A DNA stretch of 64,000 bases, taken from positions 124,001 through 188,000 of the forward strand of contig NZ_MSDV01000026.1 of the NCBI RefSeq assembly GCF_001931485.1, read 5' to 3'. This DNA comes from Burkholderia sp. SRS-W-2-2016. GTDB lineage: Bacteria; Pseudomonadota; Gammaproteobacteria; Burkholderiales; Burkholderiaceae. Below are positions 25,066-33,591 of this stretch, piece after piece. Numbering within the stretch: the first letter of the stretch is position 1; the number at the start of each line of letters is the position of its first letter. The translations under genes and the position numbers were made by a program. Under the pieces are notes generated by a model. The model searched no databases. It saw only the letters and a list, made by a program, of their open reading frames with translations, and was not told the DNA's origin.

Positions 25066-25539
25066 GTGAAAAAGGTGACGAAGTATCTGGTGGTTGCGGC
25101 GTTGAGCGTCGCGCTGCCGCTCGAAGGCATCGGCCAGGCGCGGCCTATCGCGTACCCCGCGAAGGGCCAGAGCGCGCAGAAACAGCAACAGGACGAAGGC
25201 GCCTGTTATTCGTGGGCGAAAAGCAATACCGGTGTCGATCCGACCGCGGTCGCCAATGCGCCTCCGCCACCTTCGGGCCCGGCGGTCGGCGGCGGCGAGC
25301 GGGTGCAGGGCGCCGCGCGCGGCGCGGCCGGCGGCGCGGTGATCGGTGCGATTGCCGGCGACGCGGGCAAAGGCGCGGCGATCGGCGCGACGACCGGCAC
25401 CGTGGTCGGCGGCTCGCGCGCGCGGCAGAACCGGCGCGCGCAGGCGGCGCAAAGCCAGGCGAACACGCAAGGCGCGATGGACACCTTCAATCGCGCATGG
25501 GCCGCGTGCATGCAGGGGCGCGGCTACACAGTCCACTGA
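25066..25539 (+). CDS. Glycine-zipper envelope protein
   Basis: A 157-residue exported protein. An N-terminal signal peptide (YLVVAALSVALPLEGIGQA) precedes a short domain and a glycine-zipper segment, about residues 78-115 (AARGAAGGAVIGAIAGDAGKGAAIGATTG as landmark), which in related proteins inserts into or associates with membranes. Cysteines flank it (GACYSW and AACMQG). The start is GTG at 25066, six bases after AAGGAG. It is followed 84 bp later by another exported protein. Specific role unknown. Confidence 0.8.
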   Translation: MKKVTKYLVVAALSVALPLEGIGQARPIAYPAKGQSAQKQQQDEGACYSWAKSNTGVDPTAVANAPPPPSGPAVGGGERVQGAARGAAGGAVIGAIAGDAGKGAAIGATTGTVVGGSRARQNRRAQAAQSQANTQGAMDTFNRAWAACMQGRGYTVH

Positions 25540-25623
25540 CGCGCGGCACGGCCTCGCGCCGTACCGCGTGCCGTCAACTGCGACCGCGCGGACTCCGTGC
25601 GCGCGGCGCTCGAGGAGAACAGC

Positions 25624-26211
25624 ATGAAATACAGCCGACTGATTTGTACGGCGGCGTTCCTGTGCGCGGCGCAAACGGCGTTTGCGCAGGACACGCCGCA
25701 AGTGACCACGCAAAGCGAACCCGGCAAGGTGACCGTGACCGGCACGATCAAATCGGTATCGACGATCGTCGGTATCGAACCGTCGACGCGCACGATCTGG
25801 CTCAAGGATGCGAAGGACCGCGTCGTGCAGGTGGTGGTCGGCGAGGAGGCGCGCAACTTCGAGCAGCTCAAACTCGGCGACAAGGTCAGCGCGGAATATT
25901 CGCAGGCGGTGACCGTCACGCTGAAGAAGACCCATACGGCGCCGAGCGCGAACGCGACCGAGTCGATCGAGCGCGCCGCGCTGGGCGCGAAGCCCGGCGG
26001 TTCGGCCGCGCGCGAAGTGACCGTGATCGCCAACGTCACCGCAATCGATCACCAGAGCGGCATGCTCACGCTGAAGGGACCGCAAGGCAACTCGGTACAG
26101 CTGGTCGTGCAGGATCCCGAACAATTGAAGCGGATCAAGAAAGGCGACCAGCTCGAAGTGGTGTACAACGAGGCGGTGGCTATTTCGGTGGAACCGAAGG
26201 CCGGCAATTAG
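25624..26211 (+). CDS. Exported protein of unknown function (duplicated OB-like domain)
   Basis: A 195-residue exported protein with a clear signal peptide (LICTAAFLCAAQTAFAQ). The mature part has two similar halves: VTVTGTIKSVSTIVGIEPSTRTIWL and REVTVIANVTAIDHQSGMLTL, each followed by a V-rich strand and a GDKV/GDQLEV turn. This suggests an internal duplication of a small beta-barrel. I do not recognise a named family. The start is ATG 25624, behind GAGGAGAA. It lies between the glycine-zipper gene and an AI-2E-type permease. Confidence 0.75.
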   Translation: MKYSRLICTAAFLCAAQTAFAQDTPQVTTQSEPGKVTVTGTIKSVSTIVGIEPSTRTIWLKDAKDRVVQVVVGEEARNFEQLKLGDKVSAEYSQAVTVTLKKTHTAPSANATESIERAALGAKPGGSAAREVTVIANVTAIDHQSGMLTLKGPQGNSVQLVVQDPEQLKRIKKGDQLEVVYNEAVAISVEPKAGN

Positions 26212-26281
26212 CCGCGTGGCGGGTATGCGCCGCTGACTTCCGGCCCCGGCCGCCACCCGAACCGGAGTCGCGGCGACGACG

Positions 26282-27466
26282 ATGAACGACCAGGCGCAGC
26301 GCCCCAGCGAGCCAGCGGCACGGCGCAAGATCGCGCGGCCCCCGCTCGACCTCGCGCAGATTCTCGTGGGCGGCGGCGTGCTGGTCGCGCTGATCGGCGG
26401 CAGTCTGTACATCGTCAGTCCGTTCGTGCCCGCGGTGATCTGGGCGACGACGATCGTGGTCACCACGTGGCCGCTGATGCTCAGGCTCCAGCAATCGTTA
26501 GGCGGCCGGCGCTGGCTCGCGGTGTCGGTGATGCTGCTGCTCGAGATCGTCGTGATCTGCATTCCGACGTTCGGCGCCGTGTATACGCTCGCCGACCGCG
26601 CGGACGAAGTGATGCGCTTCGTTCAGAGGCTGCCGAACGATACGCTGCCGGCGCCGCCGCAGTGGTTCGGCAGCGTGCGCCTGTTGAAACCCGTGACACT
26701 CGAATGGCAGCGGCTGTCGGAGGCCGGGCCTGGCGGCCTGCTCGCGCGTATCGAGCCTTATGTCGCGGTCGCCGCGAAATGGCTGCTGCTGCATATCGGC
26801 GTGGTCGGCGCGTTGGCGTTGCATCTGCTGTTGATGATCATCGTCTGCGGGCTGTTGTATGCGCAGGGCGAGGCGGTGGTCGCGTTGCTGATCGCGCTTG
26901 CGTTGCGGGTCGCGCCGGATAGCGGCGCCAGCGTCGTTTATCTGACCGGCCAGTCGATCCGGGCGATCGCGCTCGGTGTCGTGGTGACCGCGCTGGTGCA
27001 GGCGTCGCTCGCCTCGGCGGGGATCTGGCTGGCGGGTGTGCCGTTCGCGGGCGGGCTCAGCGCGTTGGTGCTGGTGCTGTGTCTGGTGCAGCTCGGGCCG
27101 CTGGTGCCGATGCTCGGCTCGGTGGTCTGGCTGTTCATGCACGGCTTTCGGATTACCGCCGTGGTGCTGCTGGTGTGGGCCGTCTGCGTGTCGACGCTCG
27201 ATAACGTGCTGCGCCCGCTTCTGATTCGCCGTGCCGTCGAATTACCGCTGGTGCTGATTCTGGCCGGGGTGATCGGCGGCTTGATTGCGATGGGGCCGGT
27301 GGGGTTGTTTGTCGGGCCGGTCTTGCTGGCCGTTACTTATCATTTGTTGCTGGATTGGGTCGGCGAGACGAATCGAACGGCGGAGCTCGACCGCGCGGCC
27401 GGCGCCGCCCGGGTCGCCGCCGACGCCGACGGTGTTAAAGACGATGCCGCGCCGCGTGAGGAGTGA
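26282..27466 (+). CDS. AI-2E family transporter
   Basis: A 394-residue inner-membrane protein of the AI-2E (TqsA/YdiK/PerM) family, which exports or exchanges small molecules or ions. About eight hydrophobic segments are seen in the family arrangement: two pairs at the N terminus, a long amphipathic middle, then PFAGGLSALVLVLCLVQLGP as landmark and VLILAGVIGGLIAMGPVGLFVGPV, the conserved C-terminal block. The sequence is closest in outline to YdiK-like members. Substrate not predictable. Its 3' end faces a GNAT-like gene only 22 bp away. Confidence 0.85.
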   Translation: MNDQAQRPSEPAARRKIARPPLDLAQILVGGGVLVALIGGSLYIVSPFVPAVIWATTIVVTTWPLMLRLQQSLGGRRWLAVSVMLLLEIVVICIPTFGAVYTLADRADEVMRFVQRLPNDTLPAPPQWFGSVRLLKPVTLEWQRLSEAGPGGLLARIEPYVAVAAKWLLLHIGVVGALALHLLLMIIVCGLLYAQGEAVVALLIALALRVAPDSGASVVYLTGQSIRAIALGVVVTALVQASLASAGIWLAGVPFAGGLSALVLVLCLVQLGPLVPMLGSVVWLFMHGFRITAVVLLVWAVCVSTLDNVLRPLLIRRAVELPLVLILAGVIGGLIAMGPVGLFVGPVLLAVTYHLLLDWVGETNRTAELDRAAGAARVAADADGVKDDAAPREE

Positions 27467-27488
27467 CGCCCCCTGGCGGCGCCGGTTC

Positions 27489-28718
27489 CTAGCCGGGCTG
27501 CGCGACTTTCGCGGCATTCGCGGCATTCGCGGCTTTCGCGGCGGGCCGGATCCGGCGAACCGTCTCACGCAGGAGCTTGCGCGCGCCTCGTTGCGCGTAG
27601 CTGTGCAGGTGCGCGACGTCGACCAGCCGGCCGCGCGCGGTGACCACCAGCTCCCGCGTCTCGTGCCAGGTACGGTGAGTCGCCCAACGCTCCTTGTAGT
27701 CGACGTGCACCGGCCGGAAATCGAAATCCAGCCCGCGCGCATGCGCCCACTTGAGCAGTTCGTAGAGATGCAGGGAACCGACCGAATATTCGCCGAATGC
27801 CGGATCGTAAGTCGTGACGCAGCCCTCCAGAGTCTGGCCACCCACCATGTTCAACGACGCGGCGACCGGCACGCCATCCACCGTCAGAAAAGCGACCAGC
27901 GGCGTCTTCGACAAGTCCAGTCTTTGCGCAAGCCCGGAGAAGAACGCGACGATCCGGTCATCCTCCAGGTATTCGTTCTCGATGCTCCGCGCGGCGGCCC
28001 ATGCGCGCTTCTGTTCGATGATCCAACTGATCATCCGCCTGGTCTCCTCGGGCGTATCGCACCAACCCGATTCGACGCGCCCGAGTTGTTCGAGCCGCCG
28101 GCGACATTTGCGCAAAACCTGGCGAAACCTCGACGACAACGATTCGTTCTCGAACTCGACGAAGCTCGCAAATCCCCGCAGGCCGATTGCGTAACCGGGG
28201 TGGCCGCGTTTGCTCGATGGCAGCAGACGATGCGCCCGCGATTGCGGCGCGGTGTCGAGCGCCGCCTGGAGTCTCGTGCCGTTGGCGACCCGGCTTACTT
28301 CGACGAGATCGGCGTCGAGCCGCTTGAGCGCGGTCATGATCGCCGGCCAGATGTCGTCGCCGACACCCTGTTTGACGAGCGGCTGGCCGTACTCCTCGCG
28401 CGCGCCGCAGGTCAGGCGCCGCGCGACCCGCAGCAGCGCGCGGCGTTCGATCACGAATGGCCAGAGCGCGACCAGTTCGCGACCCTCGCGAATCAGCAGC
28501 ACCCGCACCGGCAGGCGTTGCTCGAAGGCCATCGATGCCGCCAGTTCGCAGTACTGGTAGCCCTCGCATAACGAGGGGTTCTCCGCCTGACTGGCTAAGG
28601 TATTCCACACACCGCGCAACGCGCCGAGCCCGTCGATGGAATCAACGGCAACGACTTCGTGAGTGAATCGGCCGGCTTGCGCAGCATGCGAGAAATCGGT
28701 TACGAACTGTGTTGCCAT
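27489..28718 (-). CDS. BioF2/CelD-like GNAT acyltransferase
   Basis: A 409-residue protein with a GNAT-type domain of the kind called BioF2-like or CelD-like, commonly found in polysaccharide clusters, where it is thought to acylate a sugar or glycan. The N-terminal part has LVALWPFVIE; the acetyl-CoA-binding half has VAFLTVDGVPVAASLNMV followed by EGCVTTYDPAFGEYSVGSLHLYELLKWA as landmark and the aromatic FDFRPVHVDYKERW. It lies at the left border of the exopolysaccharide genes, on the same strand as a glycosyltransferase 148 bp upstream. A paralogous protein stands at the right border. Tail residues come from a repeat array. Confidence 0.78.
   Translation of the reverse strand: MATQFVTDFSHAAQAGRFTHEVVAVDSIDGLGALRGVWNTLASQAENPSLCEGYQYCELAASMAFEQRLPVRVLLIREGRELVALWPFVIERRALLRVARRLTCGAREEYGQPLVKQGVGDDIWPAIMTALKRLDADLVEVSRVANGTRLQAALDTAPQSRAHRLLPSSKRGHPGYAIGLRGFASFVEFENESLSSRFRQVLRKCRRRLEQLGRVESGWCDTPEETRRMISWIIEQKRAWAAARSIENEYLEDDRIVAFFSGLAQRLDLSKTPLVAFLTVDGVPVAASLNMVGGQTLEGCVTTYDPAFGEYSVGSLHLYELLKWAHARGLDFDFRPVHVDYKERWATHRTWHETRELVVTARGRLVDVAHLHSYAQRGARKLLRETVRRIRPAAKAANAANAAKVAQPG
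27508..27543. repeat. 9-bp tandem repeat at the 3' end of the acyltransferase gene
   Basis: Four copies of TTCGCGGC(A/T/G) lie at the convergent junction, inside the last codons of the minus-strand acyltransferase. There they encode an Ala-Ala-Asn/Lys tail. Copy-number changes would stay in frame. Confidence 0.8.
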
Positions 28719-28744
28719 GGTGGCGCCATCTCCGCGCTGATTGG

Positions 28745-28777
28745 TTGTTGATCGGTTGTTGATCGGTTGTTGGTCGG
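28745..28777. repeat. Three 11-bp direct repeats (TTGTTGATCGG)
   Basis: Three tandem copies, the last with one change, lie 27 bp upstream of the acyltransferase start in the gap after the glycosyltransferase. The spacing is one helical turn, so a protein-binding array is possible. No inverted symmetry. Confidence 0.6.
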
Positions 28778-28866
28778 TCGCGCTGCCCCGCTAGCGGTGT
28801 GCTTGCGAACGAATCGCAGCCGCAAGCGTGTTTCGGCGCGTGCTCGTTTCAATGTGAAAACACAGG

Positions 28867-29958
28867 TCAAACGCGGCCCAGCAGACGCTCCCATTCCGGC
28901 ACGATGCAATCGAACGAGAAGTCTTTGGCGCGCGCGCGGCGCGTCGCTTTCGCGCCGTCCGCATCGGCCGTCGTCAGCTCCCGCACCATCGAGTCGGCCA
29001 GATCGGCGATCGCGCCGTTGGCGACGAGCGTGCCGTGACGGCCGCCATCGAGTACTTCCCGTGGTCCGGACGGGCAATCCGTCGACACGATGCGTGCGCC
29101 CTGATAAAGCGCCTCGATCAGCACCTGCGACAAACCCTCGAAGCGCGACGACGCAACCACGAGCGAAGCGCGCGCCATTGCCTGATGCGGACTGATGAAG
29201 CCGGGCAGATGCACGCGCTGCGCGATGCCTAACTGCGCGACGAGCCGCTCCAGCGCGTCGCGCTCCTCACCCTGCCCGAGGATCACCAGATCCACGCCCG
29301 GAACGCGCTCGGCGACCACCGCGAACGCGCGGATCAGCAGATCAAAACCTTTCTGGCTGGTGAGACGCCCGACGGACAGTACAAACGGCTTTTGCATCCA
29401 CGGTGCGACGGCGGGCGCGCGGTCGAGCTGCCTGTCGATGCGCGCGATGTCGATCGGGTTGTAGATGCAGGCGATCCGGGCAGCGTGACGCGGGAACATC
29501 GTGCGCAGGCTCTGCGCTACGCCTTCACTCACGCCGATGGTCTGCTGCGCGAAGCGAAGGTTCAGGCCGAACAGCGTTTTGTAGATCACGCGCTGCGCGC
29601 TGCCCTTGTTCTCGAGAAACACCTTCAGATCCTTATGCAGCCACAGCACGACGGGCTTGCGAAAGATCGCGCCGAGCAGGACGGCGGCCAGATGCGTCTT
29701 GATCTCGAGCGAGCCGATCACCACGCCCGCATCGCGCAGTGCGCGCCACAGCGAGACCGGCTGGCCCCCGCGTGCCGCGAAGACCGATCTGCCCGCGCGC
29801 GCAAGGTTCTCCGGCAGCGCGTGATCCGCGCGCTTAGGGTTGAACGTATGGATACGCACGTCGCCGCCACGCGCAACGATCCCGCTCACCACATTTAGCG
29901 TGACGAGTTCCGCGCCCCCACCCCTGATGTCCTGCATCAGAAACAGTGCGTTTTTCAT
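28867..29958 (-). CDS. Family 4 glycosyltransferase
   Basis: A 363-residue cytoplasmic or membrane-associated sugar transferase of the GT4 (GT-B, retaining) family. The N terminus has the GT-B acceptor-domain start with DIRGGGAELVTLNVV. The donor half contains VGRLTSQKGFDLLIRAF near residue 190 and the EX7E element in SRFEGLSQVLIEAL near residue 265. The donor sugar is unknown. It is transcribed away from the main exopolysaccharide operon. Palindromic site D and other inverted repeats lie in its upstream 110 bp. Confidence 0.9.
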   Translation of the reverse strand: MKNALFLMQDIRGGGAELVTLNVVSGIVARGGDVRIHTFNPKRADHALPENLARAGRSVFAARGGQPVSLWRALRDAGVVIGSLEIKTHLAAVLLGAIFRKPVVLWLHKDLKVFLENKGSAQRVIYKTLFGLNLRFAQQTIGVSEGVAQSLRTMFPRHAARIACIYNPIDIARIDRQLDRAPAVAPWMQKPFVLSVGRLTSQKGFDLLIRAFAVVAERVPGVDLVILGQGEERDALERLVAQLGIAQRVHLPGFISPHQAMARASLVVASSRFEGLSQVLIEALYQGARIVSTDCPSGPREVLDGGRHGTLVANGAIADLADSMVRELTTADADGAKATRRARAKDFSFDCIVPEWERLLGRV

Positions 29959-30007
29959 CGGTTTTATTCGGACGATGTCAGGCCGCGAGCGGGCGCGTTA
30001 CGAGTGT

Positions 30008-30038
30008 CACGGCAATTGCCGTGGAATTATTCAATTCC
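30008..30038. repeat. Two adjoining inverted repeats in a glycosyltransferase leader
   Basis: CACGGCAATTGCCGTG (30008-30023) is a perfect 16-bp palindrome. It abuts GGAATT-ATTC-AATTCC (30023-30038). Both lie between palindromic site D and the minus-strand glycosyltransferase start, so they could be operators or hairpins in the leader. Confidence 0.6.
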
Positions 30039-30053
30039 GGAAAGTTGTGCGCG

Positions 30054-30073
30054 CATTCGTCCATGGTCGTCCT
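30054..30073. promoter_or_regulatory. Palindromic site D, degenerate (core GTCCATGGTC at 30059-30068)
   Basis: A copy of the dispersed palindrome with one core mismatch. Its left flank GCGCAT(T) closely matches that of site C read on the minus strand (GCGCATCG), which supports relatedness. The core starts 100 bp upstream of the minus-strand glycosyltransferase. It is the weakest of the nine sites. Confidence 0.4.
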
Positions 30074-30299
30074 CTTGTTCTACGAATTTTTTTGTACGCC
30101 GCTCGAAGGATTCGGCAGGCACGCGTAGACTGGCATTCCGTTTTTACCGGCTCCGTGCGCAAGCGCACACCAAGTTCTACCTCACGCACATTTGATTCGC
30201 GGGAATAAGGCCAATTGGTTTGCCTTAAGGCCGGACGAAAAGAGCCCCGCTCTCCGGTTTGGAGAGGAGACGAACTGGAACTGGAAAAGAAAAGACAAG

Positions 30300-30335
30300 A
30301 AAAACGACTGGCGCAAACGTTTGCCAGCCGTTTTT
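30300..30335. terminator. Bidirectional intrinsic terminator
   Basis: AAAAACG...CTGGC pairs with GCCAG...CGTTTTT in a long stem with one mismatch and a 2-base bulge. The A-run on one side and the T-run on the other give a T-run after the hairpin in both directions. It lies 27 bp beyond the stop of the minus-strand small membrane gene, as a terminator for it should. Confidence 0.75.
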
Positions 30336-30362
30336 CCGGATGCGATATAGGCCGTCAGGCCC

Positions 30363-30545
30363 TCAACTATTCGGCGACTCGGGGAGAGAATCAGCGCGTT
30401 TGAGCGGGGCACGTTTGAGCCGGGCGATAACACGTCCCACGCTCTGGAACACCCACATGCTCACGGTCACCGTGAGAAACAGAAACAACACCCAGGCAAC
30501 TGAACCTGCGCGCTGTATCTTCTGCCATGTCGGACCATCTACCAT
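30363..30545 (-). CDS. Possible small single-helix membrane protein
   Basis: A 60-residue frame with one clear transmembrane segment (SVAWVLFLFLTVTVSMWVFQSVG) and a basic, Ser/Pro-rich C terminus. GAGGTG precedes the ATG at 30545, and an intrinsic terminator follows the stop by 27 bp, which supports expression. I recognise no family. It is isolated between two divergent polysaccharide units. An upstream ATG at 30569 is in frame. Confidence 0.5.
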   Translation of the reverse strand: MVDGPTWQKIQRAGSVAWVLFLFLTVTVSMWVFQSVGRVIARLKRAPLKRADSLPESPNS

Positions 30546-30691
30546 GTTGCACCTCGCCACGTACGCCATGAAGCGAACGATCTTGCACTACCCATCGAAA
30601 CGCGCTGGGTAGTCGAATTACGAACCCGCGTATTGACGCAGACCTAATGCCCTCTTGATTGGCCGCTTTTGTCAGTTTTTATTTGAGCTAC

Positions 30692-30727
30692 GTTTTAAAG
30701 CTTAAAACCCATTCGCTGTCAGCGAAT
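30692..30727. promoter_or_regulatory. Paired inverted repeats upstream of the exopolysaccharide operon
   Basis: GTTTTAA-AGC-TTAAAAC (30692-30708) is followed after two bases by ATTCGCT-GTC-AGCGAAT (30711-30727). Both have perfect 7-bp arms and 3-base centres, so their geometry is the same although the sequences differ. They lie 300 bp before the first glycosyltransferase, in AT-rich DNA; operator function is an inference. Confidence 0.5.
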
Positions 30728-31029
30728 ATTGCCTTCGGTTCAAATCATAATACATTTGAATTAGGGTTCGATGTGTGCTTCCGCACAGAGCCATCTATTG
30801 TGAACTTCTATCGTGGCCCAGAAATACCGAACCGCATAAGTCATACGTAACACTTACCTGAGCAACCCACGCATCTCCCGCCACGTTTGACCGGCACATT
30901 GCGGCTTTACGCGCAATGCCGGCAATTCGCGTGTCGAGTCAGGTCCGGTCAGCAGGTGTTGTGTCAATGATAAACGCCAAATCCAAGCACGGTTAGTCAC
31001 CAGACGTCATTATTAAGCGCGGGAGGCAC

Positions 31030-32187
31030 ATGAGAGTTGTTCACATTACCGAGGCATTCGGGGGCGGCGTGCTGTCGATGCTCACCGAGCTGTGCAACCG
31101 CACCGCGGCGACCGGTGCAAAGGTCACAGTGCTTTTTTCAATGCGACCCGAGACACCAAAAAACTTTCGCGAACTCTTTCATCCCGACGTCGACCTCGTC
31201 TACGTATCGATGTGCCGCGAGGTTCATCCGAGGAAGGACTGGCTGAGCATGTGGGAAATGGCGGCGCACATCCGGCGCTGCGACCCGACCGTTATTCATC
31301 TGCACTCGTCGAAAGCGAGCGTGCTCGGCCGGGCGGCCGCCAGAGTCGCGACGCAACACGCGAAGATCTTTTATTCGCCGCATGGCCTCGCATTTCTTCG
31401 CAGCGACGTTTCCCGTGCCAAGCAACTCGCCTTTCTTACGTTCGAGCGGGTCGCGGCGTTGATGGGAGGAACCGTCGTCGCCTGCTCGCCCGGCGAATTG
31501 AATGAAATCAAAGGCGGGATGCATGTGAAAGACGCGGCGCTGATCGAGAACGGCGTGAACATCGAAAGCATTCCGGTGCGCCAGGTCCGCGAAGACACCG
31601 ACATCGTCATCGGCATGAATGGCCGCGCCTCGTTTCAGAAGCACCACGAGATGTTCATTGCGCTCGCGAATACGCTGCACGATTCGAGCACGCGGTTTCT
31701 GTGGATCGGCGGCAATCGCGACGACCTGAAAGACGAGCGCGAAACCCCGGCGCTCACGTGCAGCGGCTGGCTCACGCGCTCGCGCGCATTGGAACTGGTG
31801 TCCGGACTCGACATCTACGTGCAGACCTCGCGCTGGGAAGGCATGCCCGTCGCACTCATCGAAGCTCAGGTCGCGGGGATCCCGGCGGTGGTGACCGATG
31901 TGGTCGGCAATCGCGACGTCGTCGTTCACGGCGTCACCGGTTTCGTCGCTTCGACGCAGGAACAGATGGCCCGCTACCTGACGGACCTACGCGAGGACCG
32001 GCAGCTCAGGGAAAAAATGGGCAACGCCGCACGGGAACTGGCCATCGCCAAATTTTCGATGGACACCATTTTTTGCAGCTGGCTCAGCCTCTACGAAACG
32101 GCCAAAGAAAACCCCGGCAAGGGAACGCGGGAGCGTCTGGCGGCCACCCCCAGGGAAGTGCAGGCAAATCCCGATCAGACTGTGTAG
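31030..32187 (+). CDS. Family 4 glycosyltransferase, first gene of the exopolysaccharide run
   Basis: A 385-residue GT-B fold sugar transferase. The N terminus (MRVVHITEAFGGGVLSML) is the GT4 acceptor-domain start. YSPHGLAFLRSD and VACSPGELNEIK lie in the middle, and the EX7E element is in SRWEGMPVALIEAQ near residue 270, followed by PAVVTDVVGNRDVV. GGGAGG is seven bases before the start. It begins the plus-strand polysaccharide genes and is 114 bp from the flippase. Sugar and linkage cannot be predicted. Confidence 0.9.
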   Translation: MRVVHITEAFGGGVLSMLTELCNRTAATGAKVTVLFSMRPETPKNFRELFHPDVDLVYVSMCREVHPRKDWLSMWEMAAHIRRCDPTVIHLHSSKASVLGRAAARVATQHAKIFYSPHGLAFLRSDVSRAKQLAFLTFERVAALMGGTVVACSPGELNEIKGGMHVKDAALIENGVNIESIPVRQVREDTDIVIGMNGRASFQKHHEMFIALANTLHDSSTRFLWIGGNRDDLKDERETPALTCSGWLTRSRALELVSGLDIYVQTSRWEGMPVALIEAQVAGIPAVVTDVVGNRDVVVHGVTGFVASTQEQMARYLTDLREDRQLREKMGNAARELAIAKFSMDTIFCSWLSLYETAKENPGKGTRERLAATPREVQANPDQTV

Positions 32188-32301
32188 CTATCCCAACGGA
32201 CTGCCCATAAAAGCTGTTACGACAAGAAGTCGTGGGAAGGGCCTCTCGCAGCCCATTTTCCACGATGGGGTTTCAGCCCCCCGGTTCCCGCAGGGACCGA
32301 A

Positions 32302-33591
32302 GTGCAATTTTTCCGAACGGAACCTCAATTCCAGATGATCGTCAACGTAAAGCATTCGGTCCTAAGCATCGCCGGCGTCTTTTTAAGCCAGATCGCAAGC
32401 TTCGTCGCGATCATCCTGATCGGGAAGTTCTGCGGCCCTGACGAGCTTGGCTATTTCAGCCAGTTGACTGCGATCGGCTTTTTCGCGGGTTCATTGCTCG
32501 GCCTGCGGCTCGACGTTGCCTGCATGGCAGCGGACAGAAAGCAAGTCGTTCACGCGCTGGTCAGTTCGATCGGCGTGGCCACCGCGCTCGCGGTACTGTT
32601 GAGCGGCGCCGCCGTCCTGAGCGGACATAAGACCTATGCGTTGACCGTCTTACTCGCCGCGGGGGTCTTCTTTCAACAGGCGCTCTCCCAGGCGCTGGCG
32701 AGCGAGCGCAAATACGCAAACATCGCGGCGCAGCGTGCATTTCCCAATCTCGCGTTCACCATCCTGTTCATCGTACTCGTGGCCGCCAGCGGACACGGGT
32801 GGAGCGGCTCGGAGGTATTCGCGCTATACAGCCTGCTGTTTCTCGCGTCGGCCGTCCCGCCGTTGCTCCTCTACCTGTTCGATGCGCGCTCGTTGCTGTC
32901 GCGCGAGTGCTTCAGGTTCTCCCGGCTCCAGCTGGATTACGCGAAGTTTTCGCTGCCCGCCACGTTGCTTCAATCGATCGTGATCTATTCGATCGCGATG
33001 CTGATGCCGCTCGTGTTCGCGCCGCACGACGCCGGCGTGGTTGCGTTGGCATATCGGGTTGGATATTTTCCCGCGTCGTTGCTCGGACAAAGTCTCGGCA
33101 CCGTGTTTCGCCGCGACCTGATCGATTTTGTCGGAAGGGGCAACGCCGCGAACGAGCGCAATCCGGTCGCTTCTTTTTCGATGATTCTGATCCCTCTTAC
33201 CGTCGTGCTGTTGCTCGCCGGCTACGTCGGCCTTGCGCTCATCATCAACTTCAAGATGGGCGATCTCTGGCAACCGTCGCTGCACATCTATCTGCTTTTC
33301 ATGCCGTATTTTCTGTCCATGGCCTTATTCGGCACTCTCGCTCAGGTGTTCACCGTTTTCCGCCGGCAAAAGTTCGATGTGGTGTTCCAGACAATGAACG
33401 CCGCGAGCATCTTCGTGATATTTGGCGCGACCAGCATTTTCAAGCTGGATCTGATGCTGGTGCTGTCGCTGCTCAGCGTGTCGGGCACGCTGGTCGCGAG
33501 CATGGGAATCTACTACGCGTATGACGTTGCAAGAGGCGGAGTCCGCCGGAACCCCAAAGCCGCGCAGTTGGGTAAAACATGGGGAGGATAA
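32302..33591 (+). CDS. Polysaccharide repeat-unit flippase (Wzx-like)
   Basis: A 429-residue inner-membrane protein with about 12-14 hydrophobic segments, of the oligosaccharide flippase (Wzx/MOP) type. It would move lipid-linked repeat units to the periplasmic face. The start region VLSIAGVFLSQIASFVAIILIGKFCGPDELGYFSQL is family-typical (given as landmark, first 45 residues). The start is GTG 32302 with AGGGA six bases upstream; ATG 32335 is an alternative. Its last 13 bases overlap the next gene, suggesting translational coupling. Confidence 0.85.
   Translation: MQFFRTEPQFQMIVNVKHSVLSIAGVFLSQIASFVAIILIGKFCGPDELGYFSQLTAIGFFAGSLLGLRLDVACMAADRKQVVHALVSSIGVATALAVLLSGAAVLSGHKTYALTVLLAAGVFFQQALSQALASERKYANIAAQRAFPNLAFTILFIVLVAASGHGWSGSEVFALYSLLFLASAVPPLLLYLFDARSLLSRECFRFSRLQLDYAKFSLPATLLQSIVIYSIAMLMPLVFAPHDAGVVALAYRVGYFPASLLGQSLGTVFRRDLIDFVGRGNAANERNPVASFSMILIPLTVVLLLAGYVGLALIINFKMGDLWQPSLHIYLLFMPYFLSMALFGTLAQVFTVFRRQKFDVVFQTMNAASIFVIFGATSIFKLDLMLVLSLLSVSGTLVASMGIYYAYDVARGGVRRNPKAAQLGKTWGG

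Larger units (their letters stand above)
29959..31029. other. 1.07-kb gap upstream of the exopolysaccharide genes
   Basis: A long, less GC-rich stretch separating two divergent glycosyltransferase units. It holds inverted repeats (30008-30038), palindromic site D, a strong hairpin with T-runs (30300-30335), a possible small membrane protein (30363-30545), paired inverted repeats (30692-30727), and an imperfect GC-rich hairpin near 30891-30923. The last 60 bp lead to GGGAGG before the 31030 start. No JUMPstart/ops element was seen. The lower GC suggests a large regulatory region or partly foreign DNA. Confidence 0.7.

Noticed and set aside
30259..30612. A 117-codon plus-strand frame in the polysaccharide gap
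   Set aside because: It crosses the intrinsic terminator and overlaps the better-supported minus-strand membrane frame; no family-like sequence.
29959..31029. JUMPstart/ops element before the polysaccharide genes
   Set aside because: No GGCGGTAG-type sequence is present.
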